From Flavonifractor sp. An100 (GTDB lineage: Bacteria; Bacillota; Clostridia; Oscillospirales; Oscillospiraceae): a stretch of 64,000 nt of DNA. Made by a program: the position numbers and the translations under genes. Every line of letters begins with the position of its first letter. The first letter of the stretch is position 1. The stretch lies in NCBI RefSeq assembly GCF_002161175.1, contig NZ_NFMA01000002.1:62001-126000 (forward strand), in the 5' to 3' direction. The notes under the pieces are model-generated. The model did no database searches. It saw nothing but the letters and a program-made list of their open reading frames with translations, and was not told where the DNA came from. Positions 51,883-60,935 of the stretch are shown piece by piece.

Positions 51883-52281
51883 TCATTCCCCATCCCAGAC
51901 CGCCAAATCATCGTCCGGCTGCCATTCGGCAGTCGATACTGCTTGCCAGCGTAAAATTTGGTAGGAGATTCCATCTAGCTCCACAGCAACCTCAAGGGCT
52001 TGTGTATCAGAGATGGGACAGGAGTAGGTGTAAATACCGTTTTGTTCCTGAACCCCTTGGGGTCGTTCTCCCTGCCGCAGCTGAGCGAGAATTTGTTCGG
52101 CCTGACAGTCGGCTTGATAATAGTCGGAAACAGCCTGGACAGCTGCGTCGGCCAGGCGCTGGTTGGCTTGGACACCGGACAGAGCCAACAGAGCGAAGAT
52201 CGTCAGACACAAAACTGCGAAAATAACCAATAGAGAGCTACCGCCCACCACCGGGGGAGAAAAGGTCTCCTTTTTACCCAT
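51883..52281 (-). CDS. Pseudopilin-like protein (pilus operon)
   Basis: A 132-residue protein with a short N-terminal part and one transmembrane segment (LLVIFAVLCLTIFALLALSG, residues ~17-36), then a helical neck and a small C-terminal domain (YTYSCPISDTQALEVAVELD). The arrangement suggests a pilin-type protein, but no classic G-F-x-x-x-E processing site is visible. It overlaps the gene before it by eight bases, within a tightly packed operon. Confidence 0.65.
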   Translation of the reverse strand: MGKKETFSPPVVGGSSLLVIFAVLCLTIFALLALSGVQANQRLADAAVQAVSDYYQADCQAEQILAQLRQGERPQGVQEQNGIYTYSCPISDTQALEVAVELDGISYQILRWQAVSTAEWQPDDDLAVWDGE

Positions 52282-52693
52282 GGTCCGCCACCTCCTGCCA
52301 GGATACAGGGAGGGAGAACAGGAGTTTTTCTCCCTGCGTCACCTGAATGAGGGCAGATCCCAGAAGGGGAGTGGGGGAATCCTGTAGGGATGCCTGAAGC
52401 TGATAGACGGCTTCTTCCTGGCTGATCTGCCAGTCGGTTCCGTAGGAGATGGACCATACCTCCTCCGTACAGGTGCCGCCCATGCGAGAGGCAGCCTGGG
52501 ACAGTGATCCGCGCACCTGCTTTAACGTTTCGGCGGCACATTCCGCCTGTAGCACAGCTTGGTCACGGACCTCATTGAACCGGGAAATCTGGTCAGATAG
52601 AGCAAATACACGCAGGCAAAGGGCGGCAGCCAGGGCAAATACCAATATCATAATGCCCTGTTCCATTAAAGCCAAAGGGGCTTTACTTTTCAT
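52274..52693 (-). CDS. Pseudopilin-like protein (pilus operon)
   Basis: A 139-residue protein with a hydrophobic segment directly at the N-terminus (ALMEQGIMILVFALAAALCL) with a Glu two residues in, as in pilin-type helices, followed by a long helix (SRFNEVRDQAVLQAECAAET) and a beta-rich end. Probably a minor pilin of the same machine. Overlaps its upstream neighbour by ATGA. Confidence 0.65.
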   Translation of the reverse strand: MKSKAPLALMEQGIMILVFALAAALCLRVFALSDQISRFNEVRDQAVLQAECAAETLKQVRGSLSQAASRMGGTCTEEVWSISYGTDWQISQEEAVYQLQASLQDSPTPLLGSALIQVTQGEKLLFSLPVSWQEVADHG

Positions 52694-53184
52694 GCCAACT
52701 CTCCTCCTTCCCCGCGAATATACAAGGTGAGTGAAAGGGGAAGCTGGTCGGGAAGAGAGAAAACCGCGGTCAAAAAGCTATCTTCCAGTTCCAAGGAAAG
52801 CTGTTGAAGGGGGAGAACCTGTTCACCGTCTTCGGGAGAAAAGTCTCCGTCAGCGCTAGTAAACAGCTCCCGCAGCCACCCATCCCAGCAGTAAATGCGG
52901 GTGAGGTAGAGCTCTCCATCAATTTCCTGAGAAAAAATGAGGGCATCTCCATCTCCAAAATAGTCCACAGAAATAGAATCCGGAGAGGCGGCCTGCCGTA
53001 CCTTGGTGGCCAGATATTGCGTACAGGTCCGTTGCTGGTAGGCCAGCTGATCCCTGGTAGTGAGTCGCTGGTAAGCAGAAGCGCCTGTCAGCAGTACCGA
53101 GAGAACGCAGGCGGCAAATACGCCAAAGAGCAGCAGGGCAAACAGACTCTCCATGTGGGAATGATTCCAATGTCGTTGCTTCAT
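52690..53184 (-). CDS. Pseudopilin-like protein, DUF4860-type (pilus operon)
   Basis: A 164-residue protein. After HSHMESLFALLLFGVFAACV, a pilin-like segment with Glu near the front, come a helical stretch (LAYQQRTCTQYLATKVRQAA) and a beta domain (YFGDGDALIFSQEIDGELYL). It resembles what is annotated as DUF4860 in clostridial pilus operons; that name is from memory and tentative. It overlaps the preceding gene by ATGA. Confidence 0.65.
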   Translation of the reverse strand: MKQRHWNHSHMESLFALLLFGVFAACVLSVLLTGASAYQRLTTRDQLAYQQRTCTQYLATKVRQAASPDSISVDYFGDGDALIFSQEIDGELYLTRIYCWDGWLRELFTSADGDFSPEDGEQVLPLQQLSLELEDSFLTAVFSLPDQLPLSLTLYIRGEGGELA

Positions 53185-53498
53185 GATCCCTTTTCCAGAA
53201 CCGTGATGTCGGGCATCAGGTTCGATCCAAAAATTTCGTAAAATACAACATAGCGGCTCTCATCAATTTGAAGGCCGTAGTGCTCTTCTAAATAATCCAG
53301 GGTAGGAGGATAGATTCCCTCGGCAGCATAGCATGCCACAGCAGAGCGCCGGACGGACTCCTCCAGCTGCTGCCGTCCCTCCTCCCCACGGCTGCTGTCC
53401 AGGTTGGACAGGGCGGTAAAGAAAAGCAGCAGCACACATAGCGCGCCCAACGGGAGCAGCAGTCCCCAGAAGGAGAAGCGGGATAATCGTTTTTTCAT
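53181..53498 (-). CDS. Small membrane-anchored protein (pilus operon), possible major pseudopilin
   Basis: A 105-residue protein: basic start (MKKRLSRF), one transmembrane segment (residues ~9-30), a helix (EEGRQQLEESVRRSAVACYA) and a short C-terminal part (AEGIYPPTLDYLEEHYGLQI) ending in DITVLEKGS. The phrase AEGIYPPTLDYL recalls the A-x-G-x-Y-P-x-x-L pattern found in pilin-like proteins of the GspG type. TTG 53510 is an alternative start. Overlaps pilC by a few bases. Confidence 0.62.
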   Translation of the reverse strand: MKKRLSRFSFWGLLLPLGALCVLLLFFTALSNLDSSRGEEGRQQLEESVRRSAVACYAAEGIYPPTLDYLEEHYGLQIDESRYVVFYEIFGSNLMPDITVLEKGS

Positions 53499-53502
53499 AG
53501 GC

Positions 53503-54549
53503 TCACCCAATGGCGGTCATGATGTGCATCAAAGGCAACATCACGGACAGGAGAATCAGGCCCACCAATATGGAGGTGAGAATGACTAGGGCTGGCTCCA
53601 CTTGATTGACCCGCCCCTCTAAAGCAAATTCACTTTCCTCTGACAGCCGCGCAGCAATCTGTTCCATCACCTGATCCCCGTTCCCGCTGCGAAGACCCAG
53701 CTCTAAAAGGTGGCACTCGCTGGCAGGCAGAACCCCGGACTCCCGCATGGCCTGGGCCAGAGGAAGTCCTTCCTCCAGGCGGTGCAGACAGTCCTGGCAC
53801 CGGGCCTGGGCGGTTGGGACTCCGCTAAGAAGTGTACTGGAGAGAGAGATCGACTCCTCCAGAGGTAGTCCGCTGCTCAATCCCATCGAAAAGGACTGGG
53901 CAAAACGGGCGTCATTCATGCGCCGGGATACCCCACGGTCACCTAATGTACGTCTCCAGAGGGAAAGAATCCGGGTACGGACAGTACCCGAGGCAGCAAA
54001 TAGGGCCAGGAATAGGACAAGGAAAACCAGAAGCACACACAAAATAGGCATGATTTGGTCAAGAGCCTGTCCCAAGGCATACAGCCCGCCAGCAATACCG
54101 GTCAGTCGGCCGCCTAGGTAGGAATAGACCTCATTGAACACAGGCAATACCCGTACCAGAAGGACCACAATTACGGAGAGCATGATCAGTAAAAGAATAG
54201 CGGGATAGAGTAGAGCGGCCCTCAGTCTGCGGTCCAACCTGGCCCGACGGTCATAGTGGTCAGCCAGAGCCGACAGTGCCTCCTCCGTACGCCCGGAGCG
54301 CTCGCCTACCTCAATGAGTGTACACACATAATCAGGAAAGTGCCCTGATTCCCGGATCACCACGGCAAGGGACTGGCCCTCGTCCATTTGAAGGGCCATT
54401 TGGGACAGCAATTCCCGGAGTTTCAGATCGGATTCCTGTTCAGTTAGCAGCGTCAAGCCATCTGCGGTGCTCACACCGGAGTGGAGAAGCAGGGCCAGGC
54501 CGCGGCAAAAGGTACCGATTTGAAGATTGGAGAAGCCTTCTTGTTTCAT
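53503..54549 (-). CDS. pilC: Type IV pilus / type II secretion inner-membrane protein, PilC/GspF family
   Basis: Platform protein of the pilus machine, 348 residues with two repeated T2SSF domains (FCRGLALLLHSGVSTADGLT and FAQSFSMGLSSGLPLEESIS) and three transmembrane segments (~112-135, ~165-185, ~320-342). First gene of the operon pilC - four small proteins - pilT. Start ATG 54549 behind TTAGGAGA. Confidence 0.9.
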   Translation of the reverse strand: MKQEGFSNLQIGTFCRGLALLLHSGVSTADGLTLLTEQESDLKLRELLSQMALQMDEGQSLAVVIRESGHFPDYVCTLIEVGERSGRTEEALSALADHYDRRARLDRRLRAALLYPAILLLIMLSVIVVLLVRVLPVFNEVYSYLGGRLTGIAGGLYALGQALDQIMPILCVLLVFLVLFLALFAASGTVRTRILSLWRRTLGDRGVSRRMNDARFAQSFSMGLSSGLPLEESISLSSTLLSGVPTAQARCQDCLHRLEEGLPLAQAMRESGVLPASECHLLELGLRSGNGDQVMEQIAARLSEESEFALEGRVNQVEPALVILTSILVGLILLSVMLPLMHIMTAIG

Positions 54550-54603
54550 AGTGTCTCCTAACGTAAAACGGTCCGGATCATCAGACCGAGATAAAAATGG
54601 GCT

Positions 54604-54640
54604 TGCAGCATTTGCTGCAAGCCCATTTTAAAACATTTCT
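54604..54640 (-). terminator. Terminator upstream of pilC
   Basis: AAAATGGGCTTGCAGCA / TGCTGCAAGCCCATTTT, perfect palindrome. It ends the transglutaminase gene on the minus strand. Confidence 0.9.
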
Positions 54641-54666
54641 TCCATCAGGTAAAGGGGAAAATCAAC

Positions 54667-55704
54667 TCAATAGAAATACTTGGCAGAATAATTTTTCCCG
54701 TCACCAATATAGGCCATGATGGATTGGCTCTGCTTGCCCGAGGAGGCAAAGGTGGGGTCCATTCGCTGCCAGGAGGTGCCGTCAAAGTAGATAGCGCCGT
54801 CAACCCAGCCGGTGGTGTCGGACCAGACACTGATCCAAGCGTGATAGGCGGAACCGGCGTAGCCCACCACCAACTTGCAGGGGACGTTTTGACTGCGGAG
54901 CATGCCGGTCATCAAAGCGGCATAATCAAAGCAGATGCCGGTTTTATTGGCCAAAACTGTGTCAAGAACGGGAAGATAACCGCTCTGGACGGTGGCAGCC
55001 AGCTGCTTGTCATAGGTGAGATTGGTCACCACATAGTTGTACACGGCTTCCACCTTTTTCAGCGGATCACTGATTCCCTTGGTCAGTTCTGCGGCCTTGG
55101 CCACCGTATTGGGGGCGGAGGCATAATCCACATACTGATTGGGACGGAGGAAGGGAGCAAACTCATCGGTAAGGGCAACTGTGCAGGATACGGATAGGAC
55201 AGCGGCGTACTTGGTCCCCTCAATATTTTCGTAGACAATGAATTGATAGGCACCGTTGCCATCAGAGAGGGGGAAGGTTTCCCACTGTCCCGCAGTCAGA
55301 TTATAGGTGTAGGTAGTGGTGGGGCCCTTGACCTGTGCCTTCAGCCGCTTGGAGGTGGAAGCGGTGTACTGGACCATCACGTAACCGTCCTTGGTGTTGG
55401 AGTAGTCGATGACGGCCTTATCATTTTTCTTGGTGAGGGTACCTGAAGCCACAGGGGTAAGATCGGAAGGAATAGCGGCCGGGGTAGCGGCTAAAGCAAC
55501 CGCCTCGTCCTCCAAAACCACATCTCCTAAAGAGACCTCATCCACGTAGGAAGGTGTCTGCTCCGCGGACGTGCTGCCCTGGCTGGAGGAGGCAGAACTA
55601 GAAGAGGACAGGGAAGAGGTAGAGGAGCTTGAAATCTGAGCACATCCTGACAGCAGAACAGCAGCCAGGGCAAAGGATAAGCAACGATAAAAAATCCGGT
55701 TCAT
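54667..55704 (-). CDS. Transglutaminase-like cysteine-protease-fold lipoprotein
   Basis: A 345-residue lipoprotein (LLSGC, Cys at residue 21) with a Ser-rich linker (SSSSTSSLSSSSSASSS) and a C-terminal transglutaminase-like domain. Catalytic triad candidates are Cys in KTGICFDYAAL, His in SAYHAWISVW and Asp in RMDPTF. Such surface proteins may crosslink or cut peptides. ATG 55704 with GGAG upstream is preferred; the longer frame would bury the lipoprotein signal. Confidence 0.88.
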   Translation of the reverse strand: MNRIFYRCLSFALAAVLLSGCAQISSSSTSSLSSSSSASSSQGSTSAEQTPSYVDEVSLGDVVLEDEAVALAATPAAIPSDLTPVASGTLTKKNDKAVIDYSNTKDGYVMVQYTASTSKRLKAQVKGPTTTYTYNLTAGQWETFPLSDGNGAYQFIVYENIEGTKYAAVLSVSCTVALTDEFAPFLRPNQYVDYASAPNTVAKAAELTKGISDPLKKVEAVYNYVVTNLTYDKQLAATVQSGYLPVLDTVLANKTGICFDYAALMTGMLRSQNVPCKLVVGYAGSAYHAWISVWSDTTGWVDGAIYFDGTSWQRMDPTFASSGKQSQSIMAYIGDGKNYSAKYFY

Positions 55705-55797
55705 AGAGTTCAACTCCAGTCGGTATAAAGTAAAGAATAAACGGAACGAGTGTAAAATCATTCCGGCACATGCAGGAAGGTAAAATAACCTAGACTC

Positions 55798-55803
55798 AGT
55801 ATA
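55798..55803 (-). promoter_or_regulatory. Extended -10 element upstream of the transglutaminase gene
   Basis: TG-C-TATACT on the minus strand; the -35 region is poor. About 95 bases of leader would result. Confidence 0.4.
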
Positions 55804-55997
55804 GCACAAATTTTACCGGAAAGAAAGGAGAATTTTTAAATTCACAAAAAACATACAAAATGAATGAAAATACGTAACCAAAGAAGGGAGATATTGTAAA
55901 AGAAAAGAATTTAACGTTGCAAATTTCGTGCACATATGGTATTTTGATAATGACTACCATTATACCCATCTTATGTTAGGAGAGGGAGGTGTGGAAT

Positions 55998-57197
55998 ATG
56001 AGTAGTGAGGGGTTACAGATTCGGATGCTGGGCAGTTTTTCCCTTGAACAGGGCGGCCGAGTGATTAACGATGGGGATAACCGATCTCGGAAGGTCTGGC
56101 TATTGTTGGCCTACATGATTTACTGCCGAAACCGGACCATCTCCCAGGAAGAACTGGTGAACCTTTTGTGGGGCGAGGAAGAGAGAAGCTCCAACCCGCT
56201 GAATGCATTAAAGACCATGTTCCACCGTGTGCGTACGATGCTGAACCAGTTGGGAGAGTCAGCTGGACATGATCTGATTGTTCGCCGAGGCGGAAACTAT
56301 AGCTGGAATACGGATATTCCTGCCACGGTAGATGTAGAGCAATTTGATGCGCTGTGTCGGACCGGCGGAAGTGAGATCGACGAAAATAAGCGTCTGGAAC
56401 AGTACCGCAAAGCGCTGGAGCTGTACCAGGGGGATTTCCTCAGCAAGCTGTCCTCTGAGCCTTGGGTGGTGCCCATTGCTGCATATTTCCATAACTTATA
56501 CACACAGGTGGTCCAAGAAACGCTGCCGCTGTTGGAAGGACTTGGAAAGAGAGAAGAGGCCGTTCAGCTGTGCCGGCAAGCTCTGGAGGTAGAGCCCTAT
56601 GAGGAGTCGTTCTATCGTCATTTGATGCGCAATCTGTTGGACCTGGGAGATCAGCGGGGTGCAGTGAGCATTTATGAAGAGATGAGCGAACTGTTCTTCA
56701 CTAATTTCGGTGTCATGCCCTCGGATGATATTCGGGCGTTATACCGGGAGGCTATGAGAACGGTCAACGACCGGGCTATCCCGCTGGGAGAGGTGCAGGA
56801 ACAGCTTCGGGAGCCGGACCCGGCCAGCGGAGCCATGATGTGTGACTACGACTTTTTCCGGATGCTCTACCAGATGGAGGCTCGCTTTATCTCGCGCAGC
56901 GGCGACGCCATTCATATTGGCTTGATTTCGGTCCATGGGGAGGATGGAGCGGAGCTATCCAAACGGAGCCTGGACCGAGTGATGGAGAATTTAAGGGAAC
57001 TGATCCGGATCAGCCTGCGGCGGGGAGATGTGGCTGCCCAGTGCAGCGTATCTCAATACATCCTGATGCTGCCCCAGGCGAACTATGAAAATAGCTGTAT
57101 GGTATGTGAACGAATTACCAAGGCATTTTTTCGTCAGTATCCCCATTCGCCAGCCCGGCTTCGCTACTGTGTTCAGCCCTTGGAGCCGCTAAAATAA
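55998..57197 (+). CDS. BTAD-domain transcriptional regulator
   Basis: A 399-residue regulator of the SARP/BTAD type: N-terminal winged-helix DNA-binding domain (IRMLGSFSLEQGGRVI, then SRKVWLLLAYMIYCRNRTIS), followed by the helical bacterial transcriptional activation domain (residues ~100-255, TPR-like repeats such as YRKALELYQGDFLSKLSSEP and LCRQALEVEPYEESFYRHLM) and an unrecognised ~120-residue C-terminal part. ATG 55998 has GGGAGG upstream; GTG 55989 is a weaker alternative. Target genes unknown; next door are a dehydrogenase and glpK. Confidence 0.85.
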   Translation: MSSEGLQIRMLGSFSLEQGGRVINDGDNRSRKVWLLLAYMIYCRNRTISQEELVNLLWGEEERSSNPLNALKTMFHRVRTMLNQLGESAGHDLIVRRGGNYSWNTDIPATVDVEQFDALCRTGGSEIDENKRLEQYRKALELYQGDFLSKLSSEPWVVPIAAYFHNLYTQVVQETLPLLEGLGKREEAVQLCRQALEVEPYEESFYRHLMRNLLDLGDQRGAVSIYEEMSELFFTNFGVMPSDDIRALYREAMRTVNDRAIPLGEVQEQLREPDPASGAMMCDYDFFRMLYQMEARFISRSGDAIHIGLISVHGEDGAELSKRSLDRVMENLRELIRISLRRGDVAAQCSVSQYILMLPQANYENSCMVCERITKAFFRQYPHSPARLRYCVQPLEPLK

Positions 57198-57210
57198 GGA
57201 ACCTTTTTCA

Positions 57211-57247
57211 AAAGGGGACGTCTGTATATACAGACGTCCCCTTTTCC
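57211..57247. terminator. Bidirectional terminator
   Basis: AAAAGGGGACGTCTGTA / TACAGACGTCCCCTTTT palindrome between two convergent genes. Confidence 0.92.
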
Positions 57248-57257
57248 ATGGCATCAA

Positions 57258-58445
57258 TCAGTGGTTAGCCAAGGCGTAGATGGCCCGGATATCCTCTCGC
57301 TGTAGGACCTGGAAGGAGCCGATGGTGCGCTGTCCGTAATAGGTGCAGCGGACGGCCAGCTCGTCCAAAACGTCTTCAGACTGGATGCCGCAGCTCAGCT
57401 CGGACAGGCAGGTGGGCATTCCAATGGAGTGGAAATAGTCCTTGGTGGCCTGGATTGCCTCCAGAGCCAAAGTCTCGTCGTCCTTCCCGGAAGGATCAAG
57501 CCCCCATACCTGAACGCCGAATTTGGCAAAGCGGGCGGGATTGGTGTGGTAGCAGTAGCGGGCCCAGCTATCCCAGACTGCCGATAGGGAGGCGCCATGA
57601 GCTACATCGAACATGGCGCTGAGCTCATGACCCAGCTGGTGGGGGGCAAAGTCTACAATGTTTCCCAATCCAGTCAGACCGTTGTGAGACAGGGATCCTG
57701 CCCACATCAGCTCGCTCATGGCCTGGTAATCTCCGGGCTTCTCCACTGCCCGTGTTCCATTGCGGATGACACAGCGCAGAAGTCCCTGGGCGAGCTCATC
57801 GGTCAGATCGTTGGAGGTGATGGGGTTAAAATAGCGGTCCATGGTGTGCATCATGATGTCCACAATGCCGCAAGTCACCTGATAGGGGGGGAGGGTGGCG
57901 GTGAGCTGAGGATTGAGTAGGGCAAAGGCGGGTCGGTGGGAGGGACAACTCAGTCCCCGTTTTTCCAAGGTATCGTCGTTGGTGAGTACGGCAGAGTCGC
58001 TGCTCTCGCTTCCGGCAGCGGGGATGGTGAGTACCACACCAACAGGAAGGGCTTTCGTTACGGGAATTTTCTTCAGCCAAAATTCCCAGATATCGGTCTG
58101 GGGATTGGCTGCGCCGTCCGCGATGGCCTTTGCAGTATCAATCACACTGCCTCCGCCGATGGCCAGCAGAAAGTCTGCGCCGAAGGAGAGAGCCTGTTCG
58201 ACTCCCTTACGGGCCAGAGAGAGACGGGGATTAGGCTGTACACCGCCCAAGGTTTGATAGGCCAGGCCTGCTTGGGTCAGGGAAGCCAGAACACGGTCTA
58301 GAAGTCCGCTTTTGACCGCGCTATGTCCTCCGTAGACCACCAGAATTTTTGTGGCGCCCCGGGCTGCGGCCAACTCACCGCAACGAGATTCACAGTTGGG
58401 ACCAAAATACATGTGGGTCGGGGAATAAAATTCAAATATCTGCAT
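57258..58445 (-). CDS. Iron-containing alcohol dehydrogenase (butanol dehydrogenase type)
   Basis: NAD(P)H-dependent alcohol/aldehyde oxidoreductase, 395 residues: MQIFEFYSPTHMYFG start, nucleotide motif LLAIGGGSVIDTAKAIA, and the iron-binding set in CGIVDIMMHTMDRYF (Asp, His) and FAPHQLGHELSAMFDVAHG (His, His). Most like the BDH/YqhD branch. ATG 58445 has AAGGAGG upstream. Downstream of glpK on the same strand, possibly the reducing step of glycerol-derived carbon, but this link is only contextual. Confidence 0.92.
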   Translation of the reverse strand: MQIFEFYSPTHMYFGPNCESRCGELAAARGATKILVVYGGHSAVKSGLLDRVLASLTQAGLAYQTLGGVQPNPRLSLARKGVEQALSFGADFLLAIGGGSVIDTAKAIADGAANPQTDIWEFWLKKIPVTKALPVGVVLTIPAAGSESSDSAVLTNDDTLEKRGLSCPSHRPAFALLNPQLTATLPPYQVTCGIVDIMMHTMDRYFNPITSNDLTDELAQGLLRCVIRNGTRAVEKPGDYQAMSELMWAGSLSHNGLTGLGNIVDFAPHQLGHELSAMFDVAHGASLSAVWDSWARYCYHTNPARFAKFGVQVWGLDPSGKDDETLALEAIQATKDYFHSIGMPTCLSELSCGIQSEDVLDELAVRCTYYGQRTIGSFQVLQREDIRAIYALANH

Positions 58446-58498
58446 GGTAGTTCCTCCTTTATAATCGGTAGCCAGGCTTTTATGTATGAAAAATATGG

Positions 58499-58789
58499 TT
58501 ACGAGGATGAGGAATTCAGTGGCGCAGCCTGCTCTTCCAGCCATTGAGTTAGCTGGCCGAGTCCCTCTTCAGACAAAGGGAAAGAGGCGGTGGCAATCAC
58601 TTGGCTGAGTTCCTTGCACAAGGGGCCGGGCCAGAGCTCGGCCTGAAGGACTGGATCAGGGGTGGTGGGCTGCTCTTCCTGTTGGGGAGGAGTGACCGGT
58701 TGGATGAAAAAACGGGCATTTCCCTTGCTGCCATACCAGGTGTTTCCATTTTTCCAAAACAATAGGGTAGGAATCAAAATTTCGTTCAA
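58499..58789 (-). CDS. Small conserved protein downstream of glpK
   Basis: A 96-residue soluble protein beginning NEILIPTLLFWKNGN (TTG start at 58789, AGGAG upstream; the longer frame overlaps glpK). It has YGSKGNARFFIQPV, a Pro/Gln/Thr-rich linker and a C-terminal part (LWPGPLCKELSQVIATASFP). No named family known to me, but the composition is that of a real protein. Likely co-transcribed with glpK. Confidence 0.6.
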   Translation of the reverse strand: MNEILIPTLLFWKNGNTWYGSKGNARFFIQPVTPPQQEEQPTTPDPVLQAELWPGPLCKELSQVIATASFPLSEEGLGQLTQWLEEQAAPLNSSSS

Positions 58790-58815
58790 GATGTTCGCTC
58801 CTGTTCTACAAAAGG

Positions 58816-60312
58816 TCAATTTTCGTCCTGGGCCCAGTGGAGGCTGCGTCCAACCGCTTTGTGCCAGCCCCGGAGAAGGTCAGTTCGAGTGGTTTCCTCC
58901 ATATTGGGAGTATACCGCTGCTCCAGTGTCCGCAGGGCACGCAGCTCATCCAAATCGCGCCATACCCCTGTGGCTAGGCCGGCCAGATAGGCCGCGCCTA
59001 GAGCGGTTGTCTCACGGATGGCGGGGCGGAGTACGGGCTTATTTAATATGTCTGCCTGGAACTGCATCAGGAAGCGGTCGCGGCTGGCCCCGCCGTCTGC
59101 GTTGAGGGCTGACAGGGGAATGCCAGTGTCCTTCTGCATAGCCTGGACCAAATCCCACACCTGGTAGGCAATGGATTCCTGAGCGGCACGGATGATATGT
59201 TCCCGAGTGGTGCCCCGGGTCAGCCCCATTAACGAGCCCCGGGCGTACATGTCCCAATGGGGAGCCCCCAGTCCGGTAAAGGCGGGAACCAGATAGACGC
59301 CCCCGGTGTCTGGCACTTTAGAGGCGTAATATTCCGCATCCCGGGCTTCCGTGATAAAACGAAGCTCGTCCCGCAGCCATTGAATTACCGCCCCGCCCAC
59401 AAAGACAGAGCCCTCCAAAGCGTATTGAACCTGTCCATTTCGACCCACCGCAATGGTAGAGAGCAGGCCGTTTTGGCTGCGGTAGAGTTCGGTGCCCGTG
59501 TTCATGAGCAAAAAACAGCCCGTGCCGTAAGTATTTTTGGCCTCGCCAGGATTAAAACAGGTCTGGCCAAATAGAGCAGCTTGCTGGTCGCCGGCGATAC
59601 CGGCAATGGGGACCTCCACGCCCTGAAGATTGACAGTTCCGTAAACGGAGCTGGAGTCCACCACCTGAGGGAGCATCTCCATAGGGATATCTAGGGTGCG
59701 GCAGATCCGGCGGTCCCAGCACAGATTGCGGATATCATAGAGCATAGTGCGGCTGGCGTTGGTGTAGTCGGTGATATGTACCTTTCCTCCGGTGAGCTTC
59801 CACACCAGCCAGGAGTCCACAGTGCCGAAAAGCAGGTCCCCTGCCTCGGCCTTTGATCTGGCGTCGGGAACGTGGTCTAAAATCCACTTTAGCTTGGTGG
59901 CCGAAAAATAAGCGTCAATGAGCAGACCTGTGTGTTCTTTGATATACTCGGTCAATTCCTGGTCGGCCTTTAGCTCTTCACACAGGGAGGCGGTCCTCCG
60001 GCATTGCCAGACGATGGCATTGCAGATGGGACGTCCGGTGTGCCGGTCCCATACCACAGTAGTTTCTCGCTGGTTGGTGATACCAATGGCGGCGATTTCT
60101 TCTGGGGAGACGCCGGTTTGGGCCAGAACCTCGGTTAAAACAGAGTATTGACTGGACCAGATTTCCATGGGGTCGTGCTCCACCCAGCCTGGTTGTGGGT
60201 AATATTGAGTAAATTCCCGCTGAGCCAGACCTAAAATGGTCTGTTGGCGGTCAAATAGGATACAGCGGCTGCTAGTGGTGCCCTGATCCAAAGCGATCAC
60301 GTATTGCTTCAT
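58816..60312 (-). CDS. glpK: Glycerol kinase
   Basis: Phosphorylates glycerol to glycerol-3-phosphate with ATP. The 498-residue FGGY-family protein starts [20 protein letters not shown] and has the glycerol-binding W-V-E-H-D-P-x-E-I ([13 protein letters not shown]), [18 protein letters not shown] and the second FGGY signature ([14 protein letters not shown] with [19 protein letters not shown]). ATG 60312 is preferred (AAGGGGC upstream); the longer frame crosses its own promoter. Confidence 0.96.
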   Translation of the reverse strand: MKQYVIALDQGTTSSRCILFDRQQTILGLAQREFTQYYPQPGWVEHDPMEIWSSQYSVLTEVLAQTGVSPEEIAAIGITNQRETTVVWDRHTGRPICNAIVWQCRRTASLCEELKADQELTEYIKEHTGLLIDAYFSATKLKWILDHVPDARSKAEAGDLLFGTVDSWLVWKLTGGKVHITDYTNASRTMLYDIRNLCWDRRICRTLDIPMEMLPQVVDSSSVYGTVNLQGVEVPIAGIAGDQQAALFGQTCFNPGEAKNTYGTGCFLLMNTGTELYRSQNGLLSTIAVGRNGQVQYALEGSVFVGGAVIQWLRDELRFITEARDAEYYASKVPDTGGVYLVPAFTGLGAPHWDMYARGSLMGLTRGTTREHIIRAAQESIAYQVWDLVQAMQKDTGIPLSALNADGGASRDRFLMQFQADILNKPVLRPAIRETTALGAAYLAGLATGVWRDLDELRALRTLEQRYTPNMEETTRTDLLRGWHKAVGRSLHWAQDEN

Positions 60313-60351
60313 GGGTACAGCCCCTTCCATGGCAGTGATTGTAGTATCTGT

Positions 60352-60380
60352 ATTATGACAGAAAGGGGGAGCGGTGTAAA
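60352..60380 (-). promoter_or_regulatory. Sigma-A promoter of glpK
   Basis: Minus strand TTTACA (60375-60380), 17-base spacer, CATAAT (60352-60357). Confidence 0.75.
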
Positions 60381-60385
60381 GAGGA

Positions 60386-60412
60386 ACCCATATGGAGTAC
60401 AGCGCATAGGAT
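60386..60412 (+). promoter_or_regulatory. Possible sigma-K promoter of the collagen-like gene
   Basis: ACC (60386-60388), 16 bases, then G-CATA-GGA-T (60404-60412), matching the late mother-cell sigma-K pattern (ACM, N16, gCATAnnnTA) except for the last A. A GTGGC-ACA-GCCAC hairpin lies downstream before the ribosome site. Confidence 0.4.
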
Positions 60413-60465
60413 GGAGCGTGGCACAGCCACATTAATAACGATCTGCATGTGCGGAAGGAGCGTTT

Positions 60466-60909
60466 ATGAAACAATATTTTACTTCCGGGCAGGATAGATG
60501 GCGCAGGGAAGGAATTGTGGCCTATCTGAATGGTGGAGACGGGTGTTGTCCACCGCCGTCACCGCCACCCCATCCCTGTCCGCCCCCCTGCCCACCACCC
60601 TGTCCGCCAGGGGTAGGTCCTACTGGTCCCACCGGACCCCAGGGGATTCCCGGTCCTGATGGGGCAACTGGCCCTACAGGTCCCCAAGGCATTCCTGGGC
60701 CTGTAGGACCTACTGGTCCAACAGGAGCCACCGGCGCAGCGGGCGCAACCGGCCCCACCGGTCCCATGGGAGCTACCGGCGCAACGGGAGCCACTGGACC
60801 GACTGGTCCAACAGGAGCGACTGGGGCGCAGGGGGCAGTTGGACCCGTGGGAGCCACGGCTGCATGCCAGAGGACGCAACCAAAACGTAGTTTCTTAAAA
60901 TATTGTTAA
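60466..60909 (+). CDS. Collagen-like repeat protein, short, probably 3' truncated
   Basis: A 147-residue protein: a Cys/Pro-rich head ([22 protein letters not shown]) followed by about 24 Gly-x-y triplets dominated by [12 protein letters not shown] and GPQGIP. Such collagen-like proteins are frequent in exosporium or surface filaments (BclA type), where a C-terminal globular domain normally follows. Here the repeat stops abruptly in [14 protein letters not shown] with no such domain. AAGGAG precedes ATG 60466. Confidence 0.75.
   Translation: MKQYFTSGQDRWRREGIVAYLNGGDGCCPPPSPPPHPCPPPCPPPCPPGVGPTGPTGPQGIPGPDGATGPTGPQGIPGPVGPTGPTGATGAAGATGPTGPMGATGATGATGPTGPTGATGAQGAVGPVGATAACQRTQPKRSFLKYC
60547..60855 (+). 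repeat. Triplet-repeat DNA encoding Gly-Pro-Thr/Gly-Ala-Thr
   Basis: Tandem 9-base-scale repeats (variants of GGTCCTACTGGTCCAACAGG) that encode the collagen-like region. Such DNA is prone to expansion and contraction. Confidence 0.7.
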
Positions 60910-60935
60910 AAATGTTAAAACCAAACCTTAATATT

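Noticed and set aside
60547-60855. Short tandem repeats considered as a CRISPR array
   Set aside because: Repeats are in-frame codon triplets without spacers and encode the collagen-like region.
60522-60857. Minus-strand Gly/Pro/Val repeat frame opposite the collagen-like gene
   Set aside because: Mirror of the GPT/GAT triplet repeats; the plus strand has the ribosome site and the true Gly-x-y pattern.
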